Shown: positions 9,861-21,046, counted from the stretch's first letter. The stretch is 64,000 nt of DNA from an uncultured Ferrimonas sp. (GCF_947489035.1 NZ_CANLCI010000005.1:62001-126000); one strand, 5' to 3'. The notes: generated by a model not told the origin, from the letters alone. Translations and numbers: made by a program.

Positions 9861-10928
9861 ATGGAATTGTATATTTGCACAACAGTTAGACATCTTCTTT
9901 TGTCTATCATGAAGGCTACTAACACTCCCAACATAGTGGCTAACATCGTATTTTTTTATGACTACCAAAATGCTGAACCTGATAGCTATGATACATCATC
10001 GTTACCACAAAATATAAAAATACATTTTTTAAAGCGAAGAGAACTGACTAAAAAAATAAATAGTGTGGTATCGGGTAAAATCACATTCTTCGCAGCAATG
10101 AGAGAGATAAAAAGCAATGGGTGGCTCAAAAATAATCTACTCAAATTCTTAAAAAAATATAACACAGATTTATATCAAGAGCTAAATGGTAGACCGCTTG
10201 AAGAAATGTATCTCTTCAACGAGAGAAGTAAAGTATCTCGATTATTCCGCTTGTTTAGCAGTGAATATTCCATTATCGAAGATGGTGAAGCTAATTATAA
10301 AACTTTTAGAACAAAGACAATTCAACGTCCAATAAGAATAATCCGCGGTCTAAAGGTAAATGAATCATCATGGGGTGAAAGCAATAATTGTAGATTTATA
10401 AATGTATTTAACCCAGAAAGAGTTCCAGTTGGCGTAGTAGATAAAGCTAAAAGCATAGGTTTTATCAATAAAAAATCAAAATCAATAATAAGGGATTTTT
10501 TTAGAATCTCCAAAAGTAATCAAAGTAACAAGACGATTATTGTTGCGACTCAGCCAATTGAGACTATTCCTGGTAGCAGTAGGGCAGTGAAGGAATTAAT
10601 ATATGACACTCTACTATCCAAATTAAATTTAAAACAAAATTCAATTTGGTTAAAAATTCACCCAAGAGAACCTCAAGGTGATTATTTAGATATAATTTCT
10701 AAATATAATATTAACCTTATGGAAAGCAAGTTACCAGTAGAAGCACTACTGTTAGGCGGCGATGGTGAGGAAAAACCTTATATTATTTCACTCAACTCTA
10801 CATCTGGACTTGGATTTGAAGAGTATTGTAATATTATTAAAATTTTTGAAGGAACGTTAGAGGTTGAAATAAAAAAATTCAACCAAAACAATTTTTCTTC
10901 AATTGAAAAAAAATTAAAAGATATATAA
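9861..10928 (+). CDS. Putative bacterial sialyltransferase (nonulosonic-acid transferase)
   Basis: Probably transfers a CMP-activated nonulosonic (sialic-type) acid to a surface glycan. Three short motifs shared by bacterial sialyltransferases of families GT38, GT52 and GT80 are visible in order: the D/E-D/E-G motif as E140-D141-G142 (IIEDGEAN), the HP motif as H267-P268 (LKIHPREPQ), and a late Ser/Thr motif at S313-T314 (LNSTSGLGFEEY). The sequence is otherwise divergent and AT-rich. It is the last gene of the three-transferase operon and points at a NeuB/NeuA-type pair on the other strand, which would make its donor. Assignment rests on motif order and context, not on a search. Confidence 0.7.
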   Translation: MELYICTTVRHLLLSIMKATNTPNIVANIVFFYDYQNAEPDSYDTSSLPQNIKIHFLKRRELTKKINSVVSGKITFFAAMREIKSNGWLKNNLLKFLKKYNTDLYQELNGRPLEEMYLFNERSKVSRLFRLFSSEYSIIEDGEANYKTFRTKTIQRPIRIIRGLKVNESSWGESNNCRFINVFNPERVPVGVVDKAKSIGFINKKSKSIIRDFFRISKSNQSNKTIIVATQPIETIPGSSRAVKELIYDTLLSKLNLKQNSIWLKIHPREPQGDYLDIISKYNINLMESKLPVEALLLGGDGEEKPYIISLNSTSGLGFEEYCNIIKIFEGTLEVEIKKFNQNNFSSIEKKLKDI

Positions 10929-10944
10929 GTGCCGTTCTTTTTAT

Positions 10945-10977
10945 AGAACGTGATGGTTTATTAAATCACCACGTTCT
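10945..10977. terminator. Hairpin between converging glycan operons
   Basis: Stem AGAACGTG (10945-10952) and CACGTTCT (10970-10977), a loop with partial extra pairing, in AT-rich flanks. The T tracts are interrupted, so termination may be inefficient; it is the only candidate for either operon. Confidence 0.55.
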
Positions 10978-10987
10978 ATTTATATTA

Positions 10988-12046
10988 CTATTCTATATCA
11001 ATATTATTCCATTGAAGCAATTCATCTTCATCAATGTCAATCATCGCTTTGCTGCCAACAATAGTGTCCCAGTGTATAGGAGAAATCCCATGTGCAGGTC
11101 TTTTTGCGATTACCATATCTTCGGTGATGATCTCGCCTGAAATAATTTTACGAGCAGCAACAATACTACGACGAGCATGCTTTCTTGCCGCCCTTTCCTT
11201 TGAAATATCTTTATTATCACCTGATGTTAGCAATTTGTACCTATCACACTTTTTAACAAAATTGGCCAAATCATCTTTATTCATAGCATGATAATGATCA
11301 TTTCCTGGCAAGGACTTATCATGAGTAAAGTGCTTCTCTAAAATCGTTGCTCCTAACATAGATGCAACCTCTAAAGCACTTATAGTTTCATCAGGACAAA
11401 CGTGGTCGGAATAACCAACTATAACTTCAGGAAAAGTACGCTTTAAAACGTTTATCATACCAAGTTGAGCATTTTCATCAGGAGTAGGATAATTCAAAAC
11501 GCAATGAAGTATAGATATTTCTTTTGCTCCTGCTTCTTTAGCAATCTGCAAAGAAAATTCTATTTCTGGCAATGTCGCAGCACCTGTAGAAAGAATTAGA
11601 GGCTTACCTTTGCTTGCACACTTCCGGATTAATGGCACATTAGTAATGTCCGCAGAGGCAATTTTAAATGCTGGCATTAGATTATCTAAAAAGTCAACAG
11701 CTTCCAAATCAAACGGCGTTGACATAAAATCAATCCCTATAGAATTGCAATAATCAGCCAGTTCTTTATATTCATCCTCACCAAATGAATCATATTTCTG
11801 AAATAGCTTAAATTGGCTATCAGTCGGTTCTTTCGATTGATCCCAATATGCTGGACTGTTTTTTGATGCTATCTTACCGGCTTTATATGACTGAAACTTT
11901 GCTGCATGTGCACCGCCTTGTTTTGCCTCTAATATTAGCCTTTTTGCTGTATCCATTGAGCCTTCGTGGTTCACGCCGATCTCAGCAATAATATATGGAC
12001 TTAAGTTATTACCAACTTCAAAACCATTAATGTTAAACTTATTCAT
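10988..12046 (-). CDS. NeuB-family nonulosonic acid synthase
   Basis: Condenses phosphoenolpyruvate with an N-acetyl hexosamine derivative to make a sialic-type nine-carbon sugar. The N-terminal TIM barrel shows YIIAEIGVNHEGSMDTA, KFQSYKAGKI, DFMSTPFDLEAVDFL, KIASADITN and LSTGAATLPEI; the C-terminal part (about 285-352) is an antifreeze-like SAF domain (ARRSIVAARKI...ITEDMVIAKRPAHGI). At 352 residues it is complete. Whether it makes neuraminic, legionaminic or pseudaminic acid cannot be decided from sequence by eye. It is 11 bases downstream of the fused NeuA/PseG-like gene, so one operon is likely. AT-rich codon use suggests transfer. Confidence 0.88.
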   Translation of the reverse strand: MNKFNINGFEVGNNLSPYIIAEIGVNHEGSMDTAKRLILEAKQGGAHAAKFQSYKAGKIASKNSPAYWDQSKEPTDSQFKLFQKYDSFGEDEYKELADYCNSIGIDFMSTPFDLEAVDFLDNLMPAFKIASADITNVPLIRKCASKGKPLILSTGAATLPEIEFSLQIAKEAGAKEISILHCVLNYPTPDENAQLGMINVLKRTFPEVIVGYSDHVCPDETISALEVASMLGATILEKHFTHDKSLPGNDHYHAMNKDDLANFVKKCDRYKLLTSGDNKDISKERAARKHARRSIVAARKIISGEIITEDMVIAKRPAHGISPIHWDTIVGSKAMIDIDEDELLQWNNIDIE

Positions 12047-12057
12047 AACGTTGCCTT

Positions 12058-13692
12058 TTATAAAAAACTCTTGAGAAGTTTAATAACTCTTTTTTTACCA
12101 TTTCTAAGATCTAATTGAGACAAAAGGTTACTAATTTCTTGTCTCTTATCAGAGTTTTCAACTAATTCAATGAAACAACTAAGTATATTACTATCTGACA
12201 CACTATCTCGGTGACCTAAGTTTAAAACCCCATTCTTTTCTGAAGCAAAAGTATGAGTCGTTTCTCTCTGGTTTTGACAGATAACTATCGTAGGAATCTC
12301 TATCGAAGCTAGCTCAAGTACTGTTCTCCCACCTGAAGTAATTGCTAAGTCGGCATTTGACATATACTCTGATATTGAATTAGTTTGACTAACTATATTA
12401 ATATGGGTATCTCTTATAAAGTCTATTGAATCTTTATATTTATAACCAGGGCCGATAACAACGTCCACTTCAATGTTTTTACTTTTGCAATAAGAAGATA
12501 TTATTTCAAGAACTCTATGAGTAACATTACCTTCATCGACACCACCAAAAGTAATTAAAACTCGCTCGACCCTATTTTTTCTTTTTACTTTATCTAGATA
12601 AATAAACTCATCTCTAAGACAAAAGTACTTTTCTCCAGTAAGAACTGTTCCTGTTGAGTTTTGTTGTGGGTATAGTGCATTTATAACTAGATCGGCTTTT
12701 TTACTAGCCAATGATGAATCTTCGAAGTTTACTATCTTGCATCCTAATTTAGACAGCTCTGTCATATACTCTTCACTTGTGTCGAGAATATCATTTACGA
12801 TCAGATCTGGATTCATAGAAGATAGAGTTCTTAATAATTCACCATTTTCACACATTACGACTTGATAGTTATAATTGTTTATATATTTCGCAGCCAGTTC
12901 ACTTCGCTTCTCCAGCAAGAATGTGACTCGACTAGTAACCATTTCATTTGCCAATAACAGAGACCTATAAGCATGACCTAAGCCAACTTCACTATAACCG
13001 GTAACAACAAATACAATATGCTTTCTTTTTAAAAGCGCTTCACATAAATATAGATCTGCAAATGTATCTATATCAAAGCTTCTTTCATGAGGAACAATTG
13101 ATAGTTCAATATTTTTGCCAATTCGAGTCCCCGATCTGCATTGCTCTCGCGTACATGCCAGCACAGAACCAGTTTCTTTATAATTTTCAGCCAGCTGCTG
13201 CCTATTTACACGATTCTTATACACAGGAACATATCGCTCTCCTTCCTTTGTCCAGCACAAATGGCGATCGTCCACAGCTGTCAACACAGTATTAGCTGAA
13301 CTTTCCAATAAAATTGAAACTACAGAATTAATATCTTCAGCAGTTACTAAAGGAGAAGTAGGCTGAACCGTAACAACATGAGAATAGCTTTCAGAAAATA
13401 GCTTTTCTGCAGCATCTGCAGCATGTTCGATCACTGGGTCAAGGGTTGCTAAATCATCGGATAAAGAGTTATCACGCAGGATCACTTGTGCACCGAATCG
13501 CTTTGCTATTAATGCAATTTCTTCATCATCAGTTGATACCACTACTCGGTCTATAGTTTTAGCATCAAGACATGCTTTTATACTATAAAAAATCAAAGGC
13601 TTATCATTTATTGGCCTGAGGTTTTTTCTTGGTATTCCCTTCGATCCACCTCGAGCAGGTATGACTGCAATGGTTTTTATTGGCTCTGACAT
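12058..13692 (-). CDS. Fused NeuA-type CMP-sugar synthetase and PseG-like UDP-sugar hydrolase domain
   Basis: Two-domain enzyme of 544 residues. Residues 1-225 form a CMP-acylneuraminate cytidylyltransferase: IPARGGSKGIPRKNLRPI (nucleotide loop), VVVSTDDEEIA, VQPTSPLVTAEDI and FDIDTFADL are NeuA family motifs. Residues 226-544 resemble PseG/SpsG, a GT-B-like UDP-sugar hydrolase: VTGYSEVGLGHAYRSLLLA with the conserved GxGHxxR (His240), FGGVDEGN, and ITSGGRTVLELASIEIPTI. Single NeuA proteins are about 230 residues, so this is a genuine fusion, with no sign of a frameshift. The combination suggests that hydrolysis of a UDP-sugar and CMP activation occur on one polypeptide, flanking the NeuB step next door. 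Confidence 0.85.
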   Translation of the reverse strand: MSEPIKTIAVIPARGGSKGIPRKNLRPINDKPLIFYSIKACLDAKTIDRVVVSTDDEEIALIAKRFGAQVILRDNSLSDDLATLDPVIEHAADAAEKLFSESYSHVVTVQPTSPLVTAEDINSVVSILLESSANTVLTAVDDRHLCWTKEGERYVPVYKNRVNRQQLAENYKETGSVLACTREQCRSGTRIGKNIELSIVPHERSFDIDTFADLYLCEALLKRKHIVFVVTGYSEVGLGHAYRSLLLANEMVTSRVTFLLEKRSELAAKYINNYNYQVVMCENGELLRTLSSMNPDLIVNDILDTSEEYMTELSKLGCKIVNFEDSSLASKKADLVINALYPQQNSTGTVLTGEKYFCLRDEFIYLDKVKRKNRVERVLITFGGVDEGNVTHRVLEIISSYCKSKNIEVDVVIGPGYKYKDSIDFIRDTHINIVSQTNSISEYMSNADLAITSGGRTVLELASIEIPTIVICQNQRETTHTFASEKNGVLNLGHRDSVSDSNILSCFIELVENSDKRQEISNLLSQLDLRNGKKRVIKLLKSFL

Positions 13693-15348
<1,656 letters not shown>

Positions 15349-15795
15349 TTACTGCTCTCCTTGCGGTAATAGTGTGGCCATCTCTTGATTCACCAAGCGC
15401 CACCATTGCGGTTGCCCATGGATCTTAATGGCCGCTAAATGTGGGTACAGCAAAGCGGTTTGCGGGTAGGTGCCATCTTGCAGGTATACGTCCACTAATA
15501 CCGGCGCTACCGGCTTCGGGCTGGGCACCTCAATCGGCACCATCTGCGCGTTACGCCACGCTTGCAGCAGCGATTGCTGCTTGGCGTCGCTCAGGCTGGG
15601 GTTGCTGCGCCAAACCCCATCATCAAACTCCAACACCAATGCCGCGAACACCAACGACTGCAGCTTCGCCTCAGCCGGCAACAGTGGCAAGCTGTTGTGG
15701 TGTTGACTTAACCGTCCCGTTGCCAGCAACAAGAACCCCAAGCCAACCACCAGCAAGATAAGCATATTGTTGTATTTTTTGCGCTTTGCAGTCAT
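15349..15795 (-). CDS. Uncharacterised single-pass membrane protein
   Basis: I do not recognise this 148-residue protein. A basic N-terminus (MTAKRKKYNN) precedes one membrane segment (about residues 11-26, MLILLVVGLGFLLLATG), then a soluble, probably periplasmic domain rich in Leu and Pro that ends WWRLVNQEMATLLPQGEQ. A longer frame starts at 15852, but AAGGA lies 8 bases before the ATG at 15795. It abuts mutM and shares its strand with the ribosomal and repair genes upstream. No catalytic motif is visible. Confidence 0.7.
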   Translation of the reverse strand: MTAKRKKYNNMLILLVVGLGFLLLATGRLSQHHNSLPLLPAEAKLQSLVFAALVLEFDDGVWRSNPSLSDAKQQSLLQAWRNAQMVPIEVPSPKPVAPVLVDVYLQDGTYPQTALLYPHLAAIKIHGQPQWWRLVNQEMATLLPQGEQ

Positions 15796-15884
15796 CGCGA
15801 CGTCCTTAGCAGCCAATGCCTTCAGTGTACGAACTTCCTGGGCATAAACCAATTGAGCGGAACCGCTTCACCAAATCACAGCCA

Positions 15885-15913
15885 TAAAAAAACCGGCCAC
15901 TAGGGCCGGTTTT
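15885..15913 (-). terminator. Rho-independent terminator of rpmB-rpmG
   Basis: Stem AAAACCGGCC (15889-15898) and GGCCGGTTTT (15904-15913), 5-base loop, with additional As to the left giving a U run on the minus strand. It lies 19 bases after the rpmG stop. Confidence 0.9.
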
Positions 15914-15931
15914 CTCAGAGTCCAAAAGCAA

Positions 15932-16102
15932 TTACTTGATTTTGGCTTCTTTGTACAAAACGTGCTGACGAACAACTGGATCAAATTTCTTGATCTCAAA
16001 TTTTTCTGGCATTTCACGCTTGTTTTTGTCGGTGGTGTAGAAGTGACCAGTACCAGCAGAGGATACTAAGCGGATCTTCTCACGTACGCCTTTTTTAGCC
16101 AT
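15932..16102 (-). CDS. rpmG: 50S ribosomal protein L33
   Basis: A 56-residue basic ribosomal protein: starts [20 protein letters not shown], continues with FYTTDKNKR and ends VLYKEAKIK, which matches bacterial L33 closely. It lacks the Cys pairs of the zinc-binding form, as in enteric L33. It follows rpmB by 11 bases on the same strand, the standard rpmB-rpmG operon, and a strong terminator follows it. Confidence 0.96.
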   Translation of the reverse strand: MAKKGVREKIRLVSSAGTGHFYTTDKNKREMPEKFEIKKFDPVVRQHVLYKEAKIK

Positions 16103-16113
16103 CGTTTAGCTCC

Positions 16114-16350
16114 TTAAACCTTTTCGCCACGGGCACGCAGTTCTTGCAGAACTACTTCGATACCCTTTTTATCAATGATACGCATGCCTTTAGCAGACAG
16201 GCGCAGCTTAACGAAACGTTTTTCGCCTTCAACCCAAAAACGATGGGTGTGCAGGTTAGGCAGGAAACGACGCTTGGTGTGGTTCTTTGCGTGGGAAACG
16301 TTGTTCCCGGTTACCGGACGTTTGCCGGTAACTTGACATACTTTAGACAT
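16114..16350 (-). CDS. rpmB: 50S ribosomal protein L28
   Basis: 78-residue ribosomal protein of the large subunit: [20 protein letters not shown] at the N-terminus, then [20 protein letters not shown] and [15 protein letters not shown]. An in-frame ATG 12 bases upstream at 16362 is ignored because MSKVCQ is the family start. First gene of the rpmB-rpmG operon, behind a good sigma-70 promoter. Confidence 0.97.
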   Translation of the reverse strand: MSKVCQVTGKRPVTGNNVSHAKNHTKRRFLPNLHTHRFWVEGEKRFVKLRLSAKGMRIIDKKGIEVVLQELRARGEKV

Positions 16351-16425
16351 TTCAGTCTCCAATTCTTAGCTCGAGCATCATTGTGCCTCGTATGGCCGTC
16401 GCCCGAGGACACACGAAGGGCGCAT

Positions 16426-16454
16426 TTTATACAAGATTGATAGGCAAAGATCAA
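16426..16454 (-). promoter_or_regulatory. Sigma-70 promoter for rpmB-rpmG
   Basis: On the minus strand, -35 TTGATC (16449-16454), 17-base spacer and -10 TATAAA (16426-16431), about 75 bases before the rpmB start. The spacing is ideal and it lies between radC and rpmB. Confidence 0.65.
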
Positions 16455-16480
16455 GCCACCCGAAGCAAATAGCCTCAGGA

Positions 16481-17155
16481 TTACAACCAACCTCGTTCGG
16501 CAAATGAGCAGTTTTGACCGCTGCCCACTACCAAATGATCTAAAACCGGCACATCAATCAGCGCGAGCGCTTGTTGGATACGACCAGTGATCTGACGATC
16601 TGCATTGCTCGGCTCAGCCACCCCAGAAGGGTGATTATGAGCCAAAATCACTGCAGCCGCATTTGCAGCGAGGGTGGTTTTCACCACTTCACGTGGGTAA
16701 ACCGTCGCTGCATTGATGGTCCCGATAGACAGCGTTTCCAACGCGATAACGCGATGCTGACTGTCTAACAAAAGCAGTAAAAACCGTTCTTGTTCAAGAC
16801 CTTGCAAATGGATTTGAAGGTAATCTTGAACAGCTTGGGGCGAGCTCAAAACTGAGCTACGAGCCACCTCACTGGCCAAGTTTCTACGTGCCAACTCCAA
16901 TGTGGCCTGCAATTGTACGTATTTAGCCTGCCCAAGGCCACGATACGCGCAAAATTCCTTCATGGAAGCGTTCAATAGTTGCGGTAGGCCACCAAAATGA
17001 ACCAACAGATCCCGCGCCAATTGCACTGCGCTGCAGCCGGGCACCCCAGTGCGTAAAAAGATCGCCAATAATTCTGCGTCGCTTAAAGCCGCAGGCCCCT
17101 GTTGCAGTAATCGTTCCCGTGGGCGTTCATGCTGTGGCCACTGAGTAATGCTCAT
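16481..17155 (-). CDS. radC: RadC-family JAB-domain protein
   Basis: 224-residue protein of the RadC/YicR family, historically linked to DNA repair, with true function still unsettled. An N-terminal helix-hairpin-helix-like part ([16 protein letters not shown]) is followed by a JAB/MPN metalloprotease-like domain with [14 protein letters not shown], the full H-x-H-x7-S-x2-D metal motif. It is divergent from coaBC and upstream of rpmB-rpmG, the usual enteric order (yicR-rpmB-rpmG). Confidence 0.93.
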   Translation of the reverse strand: MSITQWPQHERPRERLLQQGPAALSDAELLAIFLRTGVPGCSAVQLARDLLVHFGGLPQLLNASMKEFCAYRGLGQAKYVQLQATLELARRNLASEVARSSVLSSPQAVQDYLQIHLQGLEQERFLLLLLDSQHRVIALETLSIGTINAATVYPREVVKTTLAANAAAVILAHNHPSGVAEPSNADRQITGRIQQALALIDVPVLDHLVVGSGQNCSFAERGWL

Positions 17156-17234
17156 CGCAAATCCTTATGCTTGGCTGCCGACTGCCTTCAGCGCTGTGGT
17201 ATGTTACTCCCACTAAACGCAAACCGGCATCAAC

Positions 17235-18446
17235 ATGAGTCAATCCAAGCCTAAGATCCTGCTTGGGATCAGTGGTGGCATCGCCGCCTATAAAGCCCCT
17301 AATTTAGTCCGACGCCTGCGCGATCAAGGCGCCGACGTTCGTGTGGTTCTCACCCAAGGCGCCAAAGCCTTTGTTACCGAGATGTCGCTGCAGGCGGTGT
17401 CGGGTTATCCGGTGGTGCACGATGTGCTGGATCCCGCCACGGAATCCGCCATGGGCCACATCGATTTAGCCCGCTGGGCGGATCAAGTGATCATCGCCCC
17501 CGCCAGTGCCAACCTGATTGCGCGCTTAGCCCACGGGATGGCCGACGATCTGCTGACCACCTGCGTGTTGGCCACTGAAGCGCCGGTCATGGTGTGCCCA
17601 GCAATGAACAAGGTGATGTACCAGCACCCAGCGACCCAAGCCAATCTGACGCTGTTGGCGCAGCGTGGGGTAGAACTGTACGGCCCCGCCAGTGGCGATC
17701 AAGCCTGTGGCGACGTCGGCCCCGGCCGAATGCCAGAAGCGGAAGAGATTGCCGCCCATTGGGCGCAGCAACAGCAGCAACCGCAGTTGTTGGCGGGCAA
17801 GAAACTGTTACTCACGGCCGGTCCCACCCGTGAGGCACTGGATCCGGTGCGTTATATCTCCAACCACAGCTCCGGAAAAATGGGCTTTGCCTTGGCAGAG
17901 CAAGCCACCCAGTTAGGGGCAGAAGTCACCGTGATTGCTGGGCCAGTTGCCCTGCCAACCCCCGCTGGCGTAACGCGCATTAACGTGGAATCCGCCCAAC
18001 AAATGTTGGATGCGGTGCTGGCACAGGTAGAACAGCAGGATATTTTTATCGGCTGCGCTGCCGTAGCAGATTACCGCGCCGCCACCGTGGCTGAAGGTAA
18101 GATCAAAAAGTCGAAAGACAGCATGACCATTGAGTTAGTGCGAAATCCCGACATTTTGGCCACCGTTGCCAGCCACAGCGCCCGCCCTTACACCGTTGGA
18201 TTTGCCGCTGAAACCCACAATGTGGAACAATACGCCCGCGATAAATTGAGCCGCAAAAAGCTTGATCTGATCGCCGCTAACGATGTGTCTAAATCAGGCC
18301 AAGGCTTCAATGCCGACAACAATGCCCTGATCCTCTACTGGCACAACGGCGAACGCAGCTTGGGCCACAGCAGTAAAGCTGAACAAGCCCGATTATTACT
18401 TACCACCATCGCGGACCGACTGCCTGCCAATGAAAACGCCAATTGA
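17235..18446 (+). CDS. coaBC: Bifunctional phosphopantothenoylcysteine decarboxylase/phosphopantothenate-cysteine ligase
   Basis: Coenzyme A synthesis, joining cysteine to phosphopantothenate with CTP (CoaB) and decarboxylating the product with FMN (CoaC). The CoaC half (1-190) shows [20 protein letters not shown], the active-site [19 protein letters not shown] and [12 protein letters not shown]; the CoaB half shows [33 protein letters not shown] and the KIKK stretch. 403 residues is normal. The last 17 bases overlap dut, the conserved dfp-dut arrangement. Confidence 0.96.
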   Translation: MSQSKPKILLGISGGIAAYKAPNLVRRLRDQGADVRVVLTQGAKAFVTEMSLQAVSGYPVVHDVLDPATESAMGHIDLARWADQVIIAPASANLIARLAHGMADDLLTTCVLATEAPVMVCPAMNKVMYQHPATQANLTLLAQRGVELYGPASGDQACGDVGPGRMPEAEEIAAHWAQQQQQPQLLAGKKLLLTAGPTREALDPVRYISNHSSGKMGFALAEQATQLGAEVTVIAGPVALPTPAGVTRINVESAQQMLDAVLAQVEQQDIFIGCAAVADYRAATVAEGKIKKSKDSMTIELVRNPDILATVASHSARPYTVGFAAETHNVEQYARDKLSRKKLDLIAANDVSKSGQGFNADNNALILYWHNGERSLGHSSKAEQARLLLTTIADRLPANENAN

Positions 18447-18888
18447 ACTGAAGATTCTCGACCCTCGTTTGGGTACCGAATGGCCGCTGCCTGACTACGC
18501 AACACCGGGCTCAGCCGGCATGGATCTGCGCGCCATGTTAGACGCACCGCTCACCCTAGAGCCGGGTCAAACTGAGTTAGTCCCAACCGGCATGGCAATC
18601 CACATTGGCGATCCTGGTTTAGCCGCCACCATTTTGCCGCGCTCTGGCCTGGGCCATAAAAAAGGCATTGTGCTGGGTAACTTGGTTGGCTTAATCGACT
18701 CCGATTACCAAGGGCAGCTGTTCGTATCTTGCTGGAACCGCGGCACCGACAGCTTCACCATGGAACCCGGCGAGCGCATCGCCCAGCTGATGTTTGTGCC
18801 AGTGGTGCAAGCGCAATTTAATATTGTTGACGAATTTGACGCCTCAGATCGTGGCGAAGGTGGCTTTGGCCACTCCGGTACCAAGTAA
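18430..18888 (+). CDS. dut: Deoxyuridine 5'-triphosphate nucleotidohydrolase
   Basis: Trimeric dUTPase, hydrolyses dUTP to dUMP and pyrophosphate, keeping uracil out of DNA. All five motifs can be followed: [32 protein letters not shown], the [11 protein letters not shown] block and C-terminal [12 protein letters not shown]. 152 residues is standard. It overlaps coaBC and is 14 bases upstream of slmA, so a single transcript is likely. Confidence 0.97.
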   Translation: MKTPIELKILDPRLGTEWPLPDYATPGSAGMDLRAMLDAPLTLEPGQTELVPTGMAIHIGDPGLAATILPRSGLGHKKGIVLGNLVGLIDSDYQGQLFVSCWNRGTDSFTMEPGERIAQLMFVPVVQAQFNIVDEFDASDRGEGGFGHSGTK

Positions 18889-18902
18889 TAACGAGATCCA
18901 TC

Positions 18903-19499
18903 ATGGCCACCACCAATAACAAAAAAAATCGCCGCGACCACATTCTAGAAAGCCTCGCGCGGATGCTGGAAACCTCACCGGGCAAGCGCATCACCACCGC
19001 TGCTTTGGCCAAAGAGGTAGGCGTATCGGAAGCGGCGCTGTACCGCCACTTTCCTTCCAAAGCGCGCATGTTTGAAGGCTTAATCGAGTTTATTGAAGAC
19101 TCGCTGCTGTCGCGGATCAACCTGATCTTGGTGGATGAAAAAGACACCATGAACCGCATCCAGTTGATCTTGCAGCTGCTGCTGACCTTTGCTGAACGCA
19201 ACCCCGGCATCACCCGCATTTTAACCGGCGATGCGCTGGTGAATGAGCAAGAGCGCCTACGCGAACGCATTCATCTGCTGTTCAACAAGATTGAAACTCA
19301 GCTGAAGCAGGCCCTGCGGGAAAAAAGCCTGCGCGAAGGCCAAGGCTTTTACTTAGAAGAAGGGATGTTGGCCAACTTGCTGCTGGCGTGGGCCGAAGGC
19401 CGCATCGCGCAGTTTGTTCGCAGTGATTTTCAAGATCTGCCTACCGCCAACTTTTCCGAGCAGTGGGCCTTTATCCGCAAGCAGTTGCTGCAAAGTTAA
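18903..19499 (+). CDS. slmA: Nucleoid occlusion factor SlmA
   Basis: TetR-fold DNA-binding protein that blocks FtsZ ring assembly over unsegregated chromosome. The N-terminal helix-turn-helix reads [20 protein letters not shown] followed by [20 protein letters not shown], the distinctive SlmA signature; 198 residues equals the usual length. It is the last gene of coaBC-dut-slmA and is followed by a strong terminator shared with convergent pyrE. Confidence 0.96.
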   Translation: MATTNNKKNRRDHILESLARMLETSPGKRITTAALAKEVGVSEAALYRHFPSKARMFEGLIEFIEDSLLSRINLILVDEKDTMNRIQLILQLLLTFAERNPGITRILTGDALVNEQERLRERIHLLFNKIETQLKQALREKSLREGQGFYLEEGMLANLLLAWAEGRIAQFVRSDFQDLPTANFSEQWAFIRKQLLQS

Positions 19500-19523
19500 C
19501 TGCCGCTGCCGGTACAATCCATT

Positions 19524-19553
19524 AAAAAGGGCGCTCATTTGAGCGCCCTTTTT
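19524..19553. terminator. Bidirectional terminator between slmA and pyrE
   Basis: Perfect 13-bp stem AAAAAGGGCGCTC (19524-19536) and GAGCGCCCTTTTT (19541-19553), 4-base loop; T run on both strands. Confidence 0.93.
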
Positions 19554-19573
19554 GCTGTGCAGCCGGTGGCCAG

Positions 19574-20218
19574 TTAGGCGATGCCGTACTGTTCGCGGTA
19601 GGCACTGACCGACGCCAGCTCTGCTTCGCGGCCCGGCTGGGTCTCTAAGTAAGCGATCAGATCGCCTAAGGTGATGATCGACACCACCGCGCAGCCAAAG
19701 TCGCGCTCCACTTCTTGAATGGCCGACAACTCGCCTTGGCCTTTCTCTTGCCGATCCAGCGCAATCAGCACCCCTGCCAGCTCGGCGTTATTGGCTTGAA
19801 TGATCTGCATCGATTCGCGAATGGCGGTACCGGCGGTGATCACATCATCCACCAGCATCACCTTGCCGCTTAGCTCGGCGCCCACCAAGTTACCGCCTTC
19901 ACCGTGATCTTTTTTCTCTTTGCGGTTAAAGCAGTACGGCAGATCCAAGTTGTGCTGATCCGCCAGTGCCACTGCGGTGGTGGTGGCGATAGGGATGCCC
20001 TTATAAGCCGGGCCAAACAGCAGATCAAAATCGATGCCCGCGTCCATCAACGCGGCGGCATAAAAGCGCCCCAGTTGGGCCAGATCGCTGCCGCGATTGA
20101 ATAAACCGGCATTAAAGAAATAGGGGCTGGTGCGCCCGGATTTCAAAGTGAACTCGCCAAAGCGCAGTACATTACGGTTCAGTGCGAATTCAATAAATTG
20201 TTGTTGGTAGGGTTTCAC
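19574..20218 (-). CDS. pyrE: Orotate phosphoribosyltransferase
   Basis: Pyrimidine synthesis: converts orotate and PRPP to orotidine monophosphate. Starts [20 protein letters not shown], has the [15 protein letters not shown] loop and the PRPP motif [18 protein letters not shown] longer ATG frame begins at 20278, but it would cover the hairpin upstream; the GTG at 20218 is preceded by AGGAG with good spacing and gives 214 residues, the normal length. Downstream of rph across a terminator-like hairpin (see attenuator). Confidence 0.96.
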   Translation of the reverse strand: MKPYQQQFIEFALNRNVLRFGEFTLKSGRTSPYFFNAGLFNRGSDLAQLGRFYAAALMDAGIDFDLLFGPAYKGIPIATTTAVALADQHNLDLPYCFNRKEKKDHGEGGNLVGAELSGKVMLVDDVITAGTAIRESMQIIQANNAELAGVLIALDRQEKGQGELSAIQEVERDFGCAVVSIITLGDLIAYLETQPGREAELASVSAYREQYGIA

Positions 20219-20249
20219 TTTCGCTCCTGTTTTATCGCTATTTTTAAGC

Positions 20250-20275
20250 AAAAAAAAGCGGCTCATTGGCCGCTT
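20250..20275 (-). promoter_or_regulatory. pyrE attenuator (terminator hairpin between rph and pyrE)
   Basis: On the minus strand, stem AAGCGGC and GCCGCTT (20256-20262 with 20269-20275), 6-base loop, then eight Us (20257-20250). It starts 11 bases after the rph stop and ends 31 bases before the pyrE start. In Escherichia coli the same gene pair has an attenuator where UTP-dependent polymerase pausing controls coupling of the rph ribosome to polymerase; placement here is the same. Confidence 0.8.
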
Positions 20276-20286
20276 CATTATTAGAA

Positions 20287-21006
20287 TTAGTGGCCGTTGT
20301 AGGCGGCCTTCTGGGCGGCAATTAATTGCTCAATGCCCTCTTTCGCCAACGCCATCATCGCGTTCATCTCATCAAAGCTAAACGGTTCGCCTTCGGCGGT
20401 GCCCTGCACTTCAATGAAGCGGCCATCTTCCGCCATCACGACGTTCATGTCGGTTTCGGCGCTGGAATCTTCTTTGTAATCCAAATCACACACCGGCTGG
20501 CCATTCACAATGCCCACCGATACCGCGGCGATCTGCTGCTTCAGTGGCGAGACTTTCAGCTTACCTTTGGCTTTTAAGCTATCGATGGCATCCATCAACG
20601 CCACACAAGCGCCGGTAATGGACGCGGTGCGGGTGCCGCCATCGGCTTGGATCACGTCACAATCAATGGTGATGGTGTATTCGCCCAATGCCTTCAGATC
20701 AACCGCAGTACGCAAGCTGCGACCAATCAAGCGCTGGATCTCTTGGGTGCGGCCAGACTGTTTACCACGGGCGGCTTCACGGCCATTACGGCTGTGGGTT
20801 GCGCGCGGCAGCATGCCGTATTCGGCGGTGATCCAACCTTGGCCCTGACCACGTAAGAAGCGCGGCACGCCCTCTTCCACGCTGGCAGTACAGATCACCT
20901 TGGTGTTGCCAAATTCGATCAGCACCGAACCTTCGGCGTGAGCAGTGAAATTGCGGGTGATGGTTACCGGGCGAGCTTGAGCCGCCGTTCTGCCGTTAGA
21001 GCGCAT
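20287..21006 (-). CDS. rph: Ribonuclease PH
   Basis: Phosphorolytic 3' exoribonuclease that trims tRNA 3' ends. Family motifs: [20 protein letters not shown], the [20 protein letters not shown] stretch, [14 protein letters not shown] and [18 protein letters not shown]. At 239 residues it is intact; some Escherichia coli K-12 strains carry a frameshifted copy, which is not the case here. Leader gene for pyrE attenuation. Confidence 0.97.
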   Translation of the reverse strand: MRSNGRTAAQARPVTITRNFTAHAEGSVLIEFGNTKVICTASVEEGVPRFLRGQGQGWITAEYGMLPRATHSRNGREAARGKQSGRTQEIQRLIGRSLRTAVDLKALGEYTITIDCDVIQADGGTRTASITGACVALMDAIDSLKAKGKLKVSPLKQQIAAVSVGIVNGQPVCDLDYKEDSSAETDMNVVMAEDGRFIEVQGTAEGEPFSFDEMNAMMALAKEGIEQLIAAQKAAYNGH

Positions 21007-21046
21007 AAGATTTAACCTGATTGGGGAAATTGGCTGGCATTATAAC

